From: Istiophorus platypterus
Taxonomy: Eukaryota > Chordata > Actinopteri > Istiophoriformes > Istiophoridae
DNA: 64,000 bases
NCBI GenBank assembly: GCA_016859345.1
Contig: CM029126.1
Span: 1,833,001-1,897,000, forward strand
Direction: 5' to 3'
The notes under the pieces are model-generated. The model made no database searches. It saw only the letters and a program-made list of their open reading frames with translations, and was not told the origin of the DNA. This document shows positions 50,201 through 60,728 of this stretch, one piece after another; the first letter of the stretch is position 1, and each line of letters begins with the position of its first letter. The position numbers and the translations under genes are program-made.

Positions 50201-52897
50201 CGACACACACTCCGGCGTGTAGACGGAGCACAGGAAAGGCTTCAGGTGGGGGGAGCACTCCACGTTTACGAGCGGATAAAACTGCTGGATATCCAGGTCT
50301 ACGTCCCTCTGAGTTTTGTGGCCGAGGACGTTGGGCAGCACAGTCTCGGTGTACGACAGATCGGAGCAGAGAGGGACGGTGATTGGCTGACATGTCGCTG
50401 CGAAGGTCGCAGCAAGAACACTGTCTTGACCCTGGATCAACAGAAACATCACTCAGTGAAACCTGAACATTAGTTTTGCTGTGCACATGCCCTCCTTTCA
50501 TCTTGTGCTTACATGCATTTTAAAAAAAGTATCTTTGACCAGGATTTGTCCATCCAGAATTTGACTATACGAACGTCACCAGGTGCCACACCTGCAGGTT
50601 ATTTATACGTGGCCTAACGTCACATTGAGAGGGCACGCGACAAGCCGACCTGGCGGGTGACCATGTCGGATAAACTTCAATATGACAGTTTTTGGTGCCA
50701 CAGCAATCCCCGGTCTCATGTGTCTCAATGTGGGGTCAGTACTCAACAGTCGGAATCAAATAAGTAAAAGTTGCATTGGTACATCCTCAGTAAACATCTC
50801 TTCATCTCCGTGCTAGAGTCAAAGACTGGAAGACTTACGTATTCACACGATTCTGTGGTAAATGCTTCACACCTGAGGGCTTCAGGCCAATAGAAGCCGA
50901 ACTTGTTCATCAGAGACTCGCAGCCGGACCGGGCCTGCTCGCAGAGCGTCCTGCAGGGAGCCCGGGCCTTTCCCGACACACACTTAGGGATGTAGGCCGA
51001 GCACAGGAAAGGCTTCAGGTGGGGGGAGCAATCCACTTTTACAAGTGGATAAAACTGATGTATCTCCAGGCTGGCGTCATCCTGAGTTCTGTGGCCGAAA
51101 ATGTTGGGCAGCACAGTCTCGGTGTAGGGCAGGTCGGAACAGAGAGGGACGGTGATTGGCTGACACGTCGCTGCGAAGGTCGCAGCAAGAACACTGTCTT
51201 GACCCTGGATCAACAGAAACATCACTCAGTGAAACCTGAACATTAGTTTTGCTGTGCACATGCCCTCCTTTCATCTTGTGCTTACATGCATTTTAAAAAA
51301 AGTATCTTTGACCAGGATTTGTCCATCCAGAATTTGACTATACGAACGTCACCAGGTGCCACACCTGCAGGTTATTTATACGTGGCCTAACGTCACATTG
51401 AGAGGGCACGCGACAAGCCGACCTGGCGGGTGACCATGTCGGATAAACTTCAATATGACAGTTTTTGGTGCCACAGCAATCCCCGGTCTCATGTGTCTCA
51501 ATGTGGGGTCAGTACTCAACAGTCGGAATCAAATAAGTAAAAGTTGCATTGGTACATCCTCAGTAAACATCTCTTCATCTCCGTGCTAGAGTCAAAGACT
51601 GGAAGACTTACGTATTCACACGATTCTGTGGTAAATGCTTCACACCTGAGGGCTTCAGGCCAATAGAAGCCGAACTTGTTCATCAGAGACTCGCAGCCAG
51701 ACCGGGCCTGCTCGCAGAGCGTCCTGCAGGGAGCCCGGGCCTTTCCCGACACACACTTAGGGATGTAGGCCGAGCACAGGAAAGGCTTCAGGTGGGGGGA
51801 GCAATCCACTTTTACAAGTGGATAAAACTGATGTATCTCCAGGCTGGCGTCATCCTGAGTTCTGTGGCCGAAAATGTTGGGCAGCACAGTCTCGGTGTAG
51901 GGCAGGTCGGAACAGAGAGGGACGGTGATTGGCTGACACGTCGCAGCGGGGGTCGGAGCAACGGTGGCAACTTGACCCTGGAAGAACAGAAACACAAATC
52001 AAAGCTCTGAATAAACTGTAGGTCTCACAAAACTGCAACCCTTCAGCCCTTTTTCAGTTTTTTGAATGGTACCAAAAAGGACTTCCACCAGGATCTTGTC
52101 TTCCCCTGACACTGGCTTTCTGGTTGAGCTAAGGAGGCTCCATGGTCGGCCCACGTATCCATAGCACCATGTCAGGTGCCTCTCTGGTGTGGCCTCAACC
52201 AAATGAACCCAAGCTTTAACCTTGTGCACTGTAGTGGCATTGCCCAGTTTTTTTTATCTTCTTTCCTGTCTTATGCTAAGCTAGGCTAACCAACCTCCTT
52301 GCTGCACAGTAGAATCTTAGTTAATGAGCAGAAATAAGAGTAGTATCCTTCCTCTCATTTGAATATCAATAGGAAAGCAAATAAGGTAATTTCCCAAAAT
52401 GTCAAACTAACTCTTTAAGAGTCTCTACAAGCCACTGATTCATAAAAATAAAATACCAACAACCTCAAATACTACAGCTGATACCTTCATTACATCATAC
52501 TCACCTGTACACAGTTAGACTCAGGTAGCGCTTCACAGCGGAGCTTCAGCGGCCAGGTGAGCCGCTTCGCCCTGAGGGCAGAAGCACAGTCCGTCTTGAC
52601 CTTCTCGCAGAGAGCTCGGCACGGCTTCACCCGGGTGTTGTCCTCTGAACTGCACTCAGGCAAGGCAACCCGACACATGAGCGTGGCGACGTCTGGCGAA
52701 CACGCCGTCTCCACAATCTGACCAATCTGCTGCAGGGAGAATTCCTGAACTCCGGTTTGGTGGAGGGTGGTGGTGTATCCCAGACCTTGGCAAAAGCTGG
52801 ACGTTACCGGCTTGCAGTTCAGCCTGTCGTCTCGGCCAGTACTAGCCCGCCGAGGGGACAGCAGCAACCCCAAAACCACCAGGGCGAAATACTTCAT
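44216..52897 (-). CDS. Secreted protein with five Frizzled CRDs fused to a penta-EF-hand domain
   Basis: Twelve exons in continuous phase, about 775 aa. Signal peptide and CRD1: 52505-52897. CRD2: 51612-51977. CRD3: 50839-51204. CRD4: 50066-50431. CRD5: 48847-49200. Linker: 48731-48748 (EDSKTE). Penta-EF-hand: 47162-47225, 47026-47069, 46626-46776, 46415-46528, 44813-44880 and 44216-44239. The start MKYFALVVLGLLLS is a typical signal peptide, and no later membrane segment is seen, so secretion is inferred. Frizzled CRDs bind Wnt ligands; penta-EF-hand domains are normally cytosolic. Exon phases and lengths of the EF part match neighbouring sri (44/44, 151/148, 114/114 nt), including a U12-type intron. 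Only EF2 (DADKSGDLDAVE) is a canonical Ca2+ loop. I know of no named family with this architecture. The 6-residue linker exon and the 47162-47225 donor (T/GTCGGT) are the weakest links; two separate genes is the alternative. Confidence 0.8.
44529..44563. repeat. (AT)n microsatellite
   Basis: Pure AT run of about 35 bp in the last intron of the Frizzled/penta-EF-hand gene. Confidence 0.9.
45066..45111. repeat. Poly-C plus (CA)n tract
   Basis: A run of C followed by about 14 CA units, intronic. Confidence 0.9.
46777..47025 (-). other. U12-type intron of the Frizzled/penta-EF-hand gene
   Basis: The donor GTATCCTTTT is a perfect U12-type 5' splice site. CTCCTTAAT (46788-46796) matches the U12 branch-site core and lies about 12 bases before the acceptor AG, the preferred distance. 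It is at the same protein position and phase as the U12-type intron of sri. Confidence 0.9.
47644..47703. repeat. Tandem repeat of CRE-half-site units (tacgtcacacac)
   Basis: About five units of 11-13 bp, most containing CGTCAC, in the intron between the linker exon and the first EF exon. Confidence 0.85.
48847..49200 (-). CDS. Exon: Frizzled CRD5
   Basis: 354-nt phase-0 exon closest to canonical Frizzled/SFRP domains: ICEPITIPMCQGLSYNQT, PNLLGHTSQREA, FLCRVYAPQC, PCRSFCERAKQGC, FGVYWPDELQCNSFPEENC. NQT is a potential N-glycosylation site at the position common in Frizzled CRDs. Confidence 0.92.
50066..50431 (-). CDS. Exon: Frizzled CRD4
   Basis: 366-nt phase-0 exon with ten cysteines. Motifs are LPNVLGHKTQRDVD, FLCSVYTPEC, PCRTLCEQARANCEPLL and KWPEALRCEAF. 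It is related to CRD2/3 but clearly diverged (KFSFKW versus KFGFYW). Confidence 0.9.
50839..51204 (-). CDS. Exon: Frizzled CRD3 (hybrid copy)
   Basis: 366-nt exon. Its first about 40 coding bases (GQDSVLAATFA) match CRD4; the rest matches CRD2, with one silent difference seen (50924 versus 51697). This is the product expected of unequal exchange within the exon. Confidence 0.9.
51612..51977 (-). CDS. Exon: Frizzled CRD2
   Basis: Phase-0, 366-nt exon starting GQVATVAPTPAATCQPI. It has ten cysteines, TVLPNIFGHRTQ, FLCSAYIPKC, PCRTLCEQARSGCESLMNKF and YWPEALRCEAF. From TCQPI onward it encodes the same protein as CRD3. Confidence 0.9.
52255..52330. repeat. Percomorph dispersed repeat fragment (gctaagctaggctaac)
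   Basis: Shares TTATGCTAAGCTAGGCTAAC with the fragment at 7520-7590. It lies in the intron between CRD1 and CRD2. Confidence 0.6.
52505..52897 (-). CDS. Exon: signal peptide and Frizzled CRD1
   Basis: ATG at 52895-52897, hydrophobic core ALVVLGLLLS, then a diverged CRD with all ten cysteines, from LNCKPV to ESNCVQ. It is the most diverged of the five: it lacks the usual PNLLGH motif (TLHQTGVQEFS instead) and has LTWPLKLRCEALPESNC. It ends CAG/GTGAGT in phase 0. Confidence 0.85.
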
Positions 52898-55800
52898 GGC
52901 TTTCGTTGTGATCGGTTGTTTAACCAAAGCCCTCGGAGGTTTGACAGCAATGTGTCTCTGCTGCTCTGCTCAACACTCTGGAGGTGGAGTACGAGTCCAC
53001 GAATGGAGTCTCCACGAACAAGGCACTGATTTAAGACCACTGGTAAGTTCCCATATGAATAAAATGCACAACACAAAATGAGAGCCAGACTGTTCTCAGA
53101 GCAGCAGCTTTATTCCCAGAAACTCATTGCAAGCGATCAAGAGCTGTGCAAAGAGCCCGACATATGGGTTTGATTTTGGGCTTTCTGTGTAACCTGGGGG
53201 GGGGTGAGAGGAAAGCTTGTTGCAGAAAGCTGGCACATCAAACCGGACTTCTCAATGGAAAAGTATTTCAACACTAATTGGATCAAGAAATGTTTACTCG
53301 TATGCGTTGTTTTGCTTTTGTTTTGTTTTTTTCAAACAATACTGTCTCCAGTTGTCCGGAACTTGGGCTTCTAGAATTGCACACCCACCATATGGCATGA
53401 AGGGGAAGAGCTGGCTCTCTTATGCAGGGCGACGTAAAAAACACAGCAGTGCAAGAGTAAGTGGTTGACTTTCTTAATGAAAGCCCCTAAATATCAATGC
53501 TTTGAGTGGAGTTTAATATTAGTTTCTCAGTTCAGGTGTGAGACTTTTTAAATATAAAGTTTTAAACCATCTTAATGGAATGAAAACATTAAATCAATAA
53601 TTTTTCCGAGGAACTATGGACAGAAAGATCCAAAACGCAAGGCCAAAGGGGACTGATTACCAAATAGACACTGAATAGGACAGGCCCACAAGTTTTAAAA
53701 ATACGATCTGGGTTGGTTTTTCTGTTGTGGTATTTCACATGAAACCAAGTACGACACAACCGAAAAGGTGTGAGTCATAATGTTCAATATATTTAGCAAT
53801 GCTGGATGTGGCTGTCAGGATGGTGATGCGGACTGTCTGTTGGTATGTCAATCCTACACTCAGCTCCAAACTAAAAATATTGCAAACGCTAACTTCCGGT
53901 GCGTTCCGCATTTCACGTCAAACATCAAAACCTTATGAACTCTGGATGAATCCCAATGAGCTGATGCCCCAACTTTTCATCCAGCACCATCTGCAGGTCA
54001 AAATTTTAAGAGACGGCCATTAAAAGCCAATGGCTGAATTCTGGCCAGCTTCAGGTCTACTTTTAGTTCTTTTCCAGCACTGTGCTCAATGCACCATCTG
54101 TGCAACTGAAACATTTCTGACGTCACCAGTGGAATTAAAAAAAGATAGTCATAAAGAGCAGTGCATGCTGCTAACTCCGTTATCCTGTTATCATGCTAAA
54201 AATCACAAATTGAAACTAAGCATGTTACAGGCGTGTTCGTGGCCATGACATGTGCACTACTTTATGCTAACAAAAGCCTATGCTAACATTGTGTGTGCAT
54301 ATGAAATTTACCGTTGTGCAACTTAACAGCAGTGATAATGGAAAAATGATGATGATTATCAAGTGTCCACAATCTCAATTTACCGCTCAGTATTAGAGAA
54401 ACCAACGAGTGTCCAATATTTATGGTAAAGTGAGTGAGTGAATGAATGAGGGGCTGATATCAAATGAAACCCGTGTTTGCCTACTTGTTAGCATGCGAAC
54501 ATTTGCGAATTAGCGCTAAACACCAACAGAAGCTGACGCTGATGGAGATGTCCATATTTTCAGGTATTTGGTCATAAAACAAAGTCGCTCTTCAGTTAAA
54601 ATTCTGATATTATGTCACTATGATTCTTCCTAAGGGGAACATGAATATCTGGAGTAGATTTTACAACAATCTTTCCAATAGCTGTTGAAATATTTTACTC
54701 AAAAACACAAAGTAAACCATGACCCAAAGACAAGGGGTCAACAAAGTCAGTACCATTTGTCCTCTGGTTTATGTTGGTATAAAATTTTGTGCCTTTTAAT
54801 TTAACGGTCGCAGAGATGTTTAAGTCCTGACCAATAAAGTGGACCAAACGATCCCCTGACAATAGAGCCACACTGCTAATGTTGCTAAAAAGAAAATCCA
54901 GAGCCCCTGCATTGCTTGATATCAGTGGTAGATGGAAAAAAAGAAACTTATTTGGATGAATTAGGAGGACTGATGTCCCGAAACATGTAAGTAGCATGTA
55001 ATATCACTAGTCAATAGCAGATGGAGACAAGATTCATGATTTCCCAGCAGTCATTACAGAGTCTATTTTTATCACATATTTGTATTTCAATCTCTAAATT
55101 TTTGTCTTATATCAGGACCTGAGAGTTTGGGGAATAGCCTCAGAGGTTTTATCTCTCTGGATCTGGAGCTGTGAGCAGAGACATGAGGGCTTGTGACTCT
55201 CTGATAACTCTCTTATCTCTGTTGTCAACAGATACGTGCAGTGAATTGATAAAAATAGCCAATAAATAAAATTAGTGCATAAACAAAGGGAAAAAGTATT
55301 GATTTGTCCCAGAGCATAAACATATGCAGCATTAAAGCTACTCTTAAAGAAAAGTGTACTCAAAAAAGTGCCGTAAGTTAAGTACACACATGCAGTAAAA
55401 CTGAGTAAATGTAACTTACTTCCTGGTTGCTGCATAATAGGATGTTAAAGGTTAAAGGCCTTGCTGTTGGTTTCCTCATTCCTCAGATTCTAGAAGGCAT
55501 TGTCACATAGGTGGGGGAAGAGACACCTCCGCTGTTCACAAGGTAAAACGTGAAGAAACTCTGTTAGCCCAACCTGCACTTTAAAGTCCAGTTTCATTGT
55601 ATGAACCAGGCACCAAATGGTTCCCAGTGGTTCCCAGTGGTTCCTATAGAAAAGAAATGTAGAAGCAGTGGCGGAAAACAAGCATTGATTGTTGTTCCCT
55701 TTTTTATCTTCCGTTTCCAGAGTAAGAACAAGACAGTAATATTGAGGCATTGACCATTTTCCCCAAACCTGCTTCTGTTTCCCAGTACTGGACCCTGTAG

Positions 55801-58650
55801 GTTTGAAGTATTTACAAAAATACATAGAGTTTAATTCCTTTCTCTTTTTCCTTAGTCTTATTATCCTAAGCACCAGAGAGGAGCCAGTCAGAATTCTAAT
55901 GGTACCTAATACATATAAATAAATTACACTGTAAATCATGGGGAGTATTATAGTTACTGTAGTCTGAATGTATATGATGACGACCTGACGCTCGGTCACG
56001 GTGAGTTTATTCAGATTGTGAGTAACATCTGTCTCTCTAATTTAATCCGATGGAGACAAGATGAGCTCGCGTCATATTCCTATCCGAACACAAGAATGTC
56101 AGCTTTGGACCAGAGGGGAACATGGGCCCTTCTCAACTGAACGAGAGATCTGTGGCGTGTTTCATGCTTTTGGCCACAGCCCCTAAATTCACCGAAAAGT
56201 GAATTGCAAGGGGACGATTTAAGATCCGTTCAAATCTTAACAGGAGCATTTCACAGCCTCTAAAAAGAAGCTTTAAAACGCAGTGGTTCCCAAGCGACGG
56301 CCTCAGCTTCCAGTGGTTGCCTGAGGATTTGTTTGTTTTCCTTTTTTGTCTGTACAACTTTGGCAAAGTTTAACCACATAAACTTAGAAAAAACATATTC
56401 ATTTATATTAACAACATAAAAATTTGTGAAGAAAACACCAATTTCACAACACCTACGCAGAGTTAGGACATGTAAGCAGAAAACATGATCTTGGTCTTTC
56501 CCCGACCTCAACCAAAGTGCTTTTGTGGCCTGAACCCGACCTGAGTCAGTGTTCTAGATTGAAACCAAGAAAAAGTAAGCATCGTCTCTGAACAAGATCC
56601 AGTCACTGATTAAAACCATCACCACAACATAACTTGGAAAAATTTTTTAAATGTATGTACTAGGAACCAGGGTTAGATGTAAAAGTGTTACAAAACAACA
56701 CTAATTTATTCAGGGCCTGACTTTTATTTCTGTTTCTCATGTAACTTGTTTTTTGTTGTGTATTTTTGTTTTTGTTTGTTTGTTTGTTGCTGCGGTGGCT
56801 GAAGACAGCACGATGAGAGCCAAGAGAGCGAACCAGGCAGCAAACGGATAAAACAACCTGAAACTCGTTGTATAACCTGGTGAAGCTGAGGGAAGCTGCA
56901 GATTTAGGTTCATCACTGCTGGAGACTCCTCTCACACTGTTGCAAGGATTTCACACTGTCATTATATACATGTTATTATAAATATATGAATTATTGCTGC
57001 TTTAACATCCAACTGCAGCAGGTGATGGCAGAGGAAGAGGATTGACATTAATACTTGAACTACAAGCTCAGCGTTAATGTCATTCTGCTCCTCTAGCCTA
57101 AAGGTCAAAGGTGACCCGAGCTGTCTACTGCCAGGAATCTCAGCAGAAACTGATCAAATCTCTGATCAAGACTGAGTTTGATCAGATTAAGGGAGAGTCT
57201 CTTCCTACGCCTCACGACATGTCTCCCTGTCAACAGGAGGTGGCCGCTCGGTCGCTGGGGCTGTCTGAGGTGACAGGGAGACAAAGAAGATATCTGCACA
57301 TTTTTATTTAAAGGATTCCCTTTACAGATAATGAAAGCAAATTTCTGTTTACAACTGGCTTGAGTTAATATTATAGTATATATTTTGTTATTGTCGCAGT
57401 CAAAAGATAATTGATTGAAAAAAAAGCATCTCTTATCATGACTTGCACAGTCCTTGTCATGAGCTGAAATAACAAACTACAGAATCACAGAATTATCCGA
57501 AGTGAAGGGAGAATTAAAAGATTCATCTGACACTGCAGGAAATGCACGTATCTGCTTTGTTGATGAGGCATAGATAAGAAGATTCTTACCGCCTCACCTG
57601 GATAAACCCGTCCAAGTGAAAATGCTTTAACCTGTTCCGGCAGCTGTTGGAGGAGATCATCTCCACCAATAATCTTTACCGTCTCCAGAGTCTGTTCATG
57701 GCAAAAACAGCATTTTAGTGTGACGCAGCCTGGACCACAATCGGTATCAATCACCGTAATCACTGATGAGATGATCTTTACCTGGAGGCGCTGAGGTCTC
57801 GTCTTATTGTTTGAAATGAGAATGAGATGTATGTTTGTTTTTTAATGATATTCTGCCAATGCCAGTATTCTGCCAGAGCAAAATGAAACCTGGCCTAACA
57901 CCACAGACCAGTTCATCGTGGAACCGGGCCCTGCCCTAAGTCTTGGCATGATTTCATTGTTGTTGTGGACTTGATGTGGACAAATTTACAAATGTTAATT
58001 TCTCATCCTGGGGTTTTTAATGGTAATAAACAACCAGAGGCTTGGAGAATTATCTCAAAATAACCTCACAAGGTCAAAACGTTATCGACCCTTTGGAGCC
58101 GATTGACCACTCATATATAGAGACCTGTCCCTTCTCTCCTTCCGCTTTGTAGTTGAATCACAAAATATTTTATAGTCTTTCAATATGTAAATTCACTGGA
58201 CATTTTGTGCTGACTGAAGAATGGCAGTTTGGTGACCCTGTCAATGTTGTTCCAGTTTCCTGTGCCAGAGAGGTGAGTAGATATGACTGAATGTTCATTT
58301 TTATCCATTTCCATAATTCACACCTGTAGGTGAACTGGAGCTCGAGCATCCTTGGGATGTTGCTGCGCCTCCCGACCTTCTCACACATGAGCAGCTGGAG
58401 TCCAGGTAATGTTGTGGGAATTTTGTCGGACGTCATGTAACCAGATGCTTATAAAACCCTGGATTACATGTGGTGAGTACTGCAAAATAAAATCAGATAA
58501 GAACCAACAGGCAGAAAAACAACATTATCGAATTATTGTAGCTGAGGAATTTAATTTACATAACAGACTTTTAAATCTGATTCTCGGTTGCGTGGTCAGG
58601 AAGCAGCGCCCGCAGAGAGCAGGGCCTGATTTTATCTGCAGGGGCAGCGC
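52898..58650. other. Intergenic region between the Frizzled/penta-EF-hand gene and S100
   Basis: Mostly dispersed-repeat and AT-rich sequence, including a decayed percomorph repeat at about 54478-54920 and direct repeats of tggttcccag at 55617-55648. Open frames at 57111-57311 (plus) and 57485-57763 (minus) have protein-like composition, but I cannot tie them to a gene. Confidence 0.4.
54478..54920 (+). repeat. Decayed percomorph dispersed repeat
   Basis: Recognisable blocks in order: gttagcatgcgaaca, attagcgctaaacacc, ggtatttggtcataaaac, ggggaacatgaatatct, caatagctgttgaaatattt, gaccaataaagtggacc, and gagccacactgctaatgttgctaa. These match, with decay, the widespread teleost repeat that ends in GACCAAAGTGGTGGACC and a gctagcatggct block. 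Identification is from memory of the family. Confidence 0.65.
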
Positions 58651-58656
58651 TATAAA
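58651..58656 (+). promoter_or_regulatory. TATA box of the S100 gene
   Basis: TATAAA about 30 bases before the inferred start of a short untranslated exon that ends CACGGAG/GTGAGT at 58717. S100 genes commonly have a TATA box and a non-coding first exon. Confidence 0.6.
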
Positions 58657-58681
58657 TGCGGTGAGAATTGTCACTGTTTCC

Positions 58682-60728
58682 TCACCTACCCTCATCTTCC
58701 TCAGCAGCCTCACGGAGGTGAGTAGATCACTCTGAAGGTCATGTACAGGACCACAGCTCCCAGTGACAGGGAGCGACTGGTCCTGAGTGTCTGCTACCGG
58801 TTAGGCTTAATTTCCAGTAAATAGGGTTTAGTGTTGCAGCCCTGGACACATGAGACAGTATAATGGAAAAGTTTTAGGTTTCACTGACTTTCACAGTTTC
58901 TATAGTTAATCGGGTGCAGTTTCTTACTTGTGTTCCCTTAAATTACATCCAGTTAACACTGTATGTAACTCACTGTTGCTGTGGAAGATGGATTTTCCTG
59001 AATCTCTGCTCGATCCGTTGATATGTCTCTTTTCTCAACAACAGACTCCAACTTGTAAAAAGGTGAAGAAAACGCTGTCGTCTGCCGCTATGACCACTCT
59101 CGCCTGCGTGAGTACAACTACAACCTTTACTTCTCCTAACGACGACTGACGTACAGAAAAAACAAATCAGTGTATATCTTCCGAAGTTTTCTGTTACCGT
59201 CTTAATATCTCTGCATCATGGCGTGAACATGGTGGCTACGACGATAAGAGGAGATTGTATTCATCTCGCCATCTGACTCATAAAGTCACTATATACACAC
59301 TGAAAGAATCAAGCAGGTTTTATTGTACAAATATTTGGCCACGATGACAGATCCTCTGTTTCCCGAAAAGATCCAACTGAGTTTTCTCTGCAAAAGGAAA
59401 AAGCAAAGTACTTGTTTTCTCCAGTGCTTTAGATGTTCAGGGACAAATGGACAAATTCTTCCTTCTGTTTTTGTTGGTCCTGGACAATGAATACATCCTG
59501 TTATCTTTAAACCGGAGCAGCAGGGTTCCATGGTTCTAGGTTCGAAGGGTTCATGCACCAGTTAATCCTTATAATAATTTTGTGGCATTTAAGCCCAGAT
59601 CAGATGTTAAGCGTATGGATAATTGTCTCTCGTACTGATTTGACGTGATGTTGCAAATGGAGCTGATGTGATGCAAGAAAAAAAATTCAGACCTAAAGAA
59701 AATATAAACTATCTTTCATCATCATCATCTTTTTTTTAATATCGTGGTATTGCCACAACTCAATACTCCTTTCAGCCCACTATTATAAACATAAACTGAT
59801 CATAGGTTTCTATGTAAAGTCAGAATCTAATAGTAACCAAGAGTAAAGCTGGTTAATATAGTTAAATTTTTATATTGCGCTTTATCATATCAGTTTGAAA
59901 TATATATTAGAATTATAACATAACCTGGAGAGGAAATCTTGAGTTAAGTCCACAAGCTTTTAAAATCAGACTAAAGGACAAGATTTTAGTAAATGAACTG
60001 ACTTTCTACCACTGGAAAAAAACATGTTTGTCAAAGTATGTGTGGAAGTAAAAATATTCATATTTTTAGTGAAAATACATTTATGTATTTGAAAGTACAC
60101 ATCAGTTTCTATTAATAGGTGTACGGGAGAGTACAGTAAATGCATCGGAGAGGCTCAGAGGGAAATATTTCTCCCACGGCCACTCACACAAGGCTCTACA
60201 CAGATTTCTGTTCAGATTAACACACATTCATGTTATTGGATTTTGGTATTGTTCAGTCTGGTTTCACTTTGTGAACGTTTACCCCACAGACACACGCAAG
60301 TAAGCTGGAATCAGCCATGAACACCCTGATCGAGGTTTTTCAAAGCTACGCCTCAAAGGGGGGCAACAGGTACAAGCTGGACTTCCTGGAGCTGAGGAGA
60401 CTGGTCCAGGGGGAGCTGAGCAGTTACCTGCAGGTACCGACCGTTTCCGTGTCTACTGTCAAATCTCTGAGCGGGTTCAGGAATCGTGACGTGATAAAGA
60501 TCGGTTCATATGTTTTGTTTTGTTTTTTTACAGGACAGCTGGGACTGTAGGAGGGTGGCGGAGATCATGGCCGACCTGGACAAGGACAGGGACGGTGGGG
60601 TGAGCTTCGAGGAGTACGTCGCCCTGGTGACCCAGCTGACCGTGTTCGGCACCAACTACTTCAAGGACTACACTCCTGTCCTCTTCCACTGTGGTCAGAT
60701 GAAAGACGGGCGCTTTCAGAGGCTTTGA
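58682..60728 (+). CDS. S100-family EF-hand protein (S100A1-like)
   Basis: Small dimeric Ca2+-binding protein. Exons: untranslated, about 58682-58717; 59045-59107 with ATG at 59090; 60290-60433; 60534-60728. Coding parts join in phase 0 to give 118 aa. The N-terminus MTTLACTHASKLESAMNTL contains the typical S100 start (xxKLExAM). Then comes the 14-residue S100 pseudo-EF loop (SYASKGGNRYKLDFLEL), a hinge, and the canonical second loop DKDRDGGVSFEE followed by YVALVTQLT. The intron falls between the two EF-hands, as usual. The C-terminus runs about 25 residues beyond a typical S100 (NYFKDYTPVLFHCG...). The exact paralogue is not assigned. A polyadenylation signal follows at 60923. Confidence 0.85.

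Larger units (their letters stand above)
50432..51977. repeat. 773-bp tandem duplication (exon plus intron) in the Frizzled array
   Basis: Positions 50432-51204 and 51205-51977 are copies with offset 773. The intron portions (50432-50838 and 51205-51611) appear identical by eye, and one silent difference was seen in the exon. The copies differ only in the first about 40 coding bases of the exon. Confidence 0.92.

Noticed and set aside
50066..51246. Plus-strand ORFs opposite the CRD exons
   Set aside because: Antisense shadows of conserved minus-strand exons, duplicated because the exons are duplicated.
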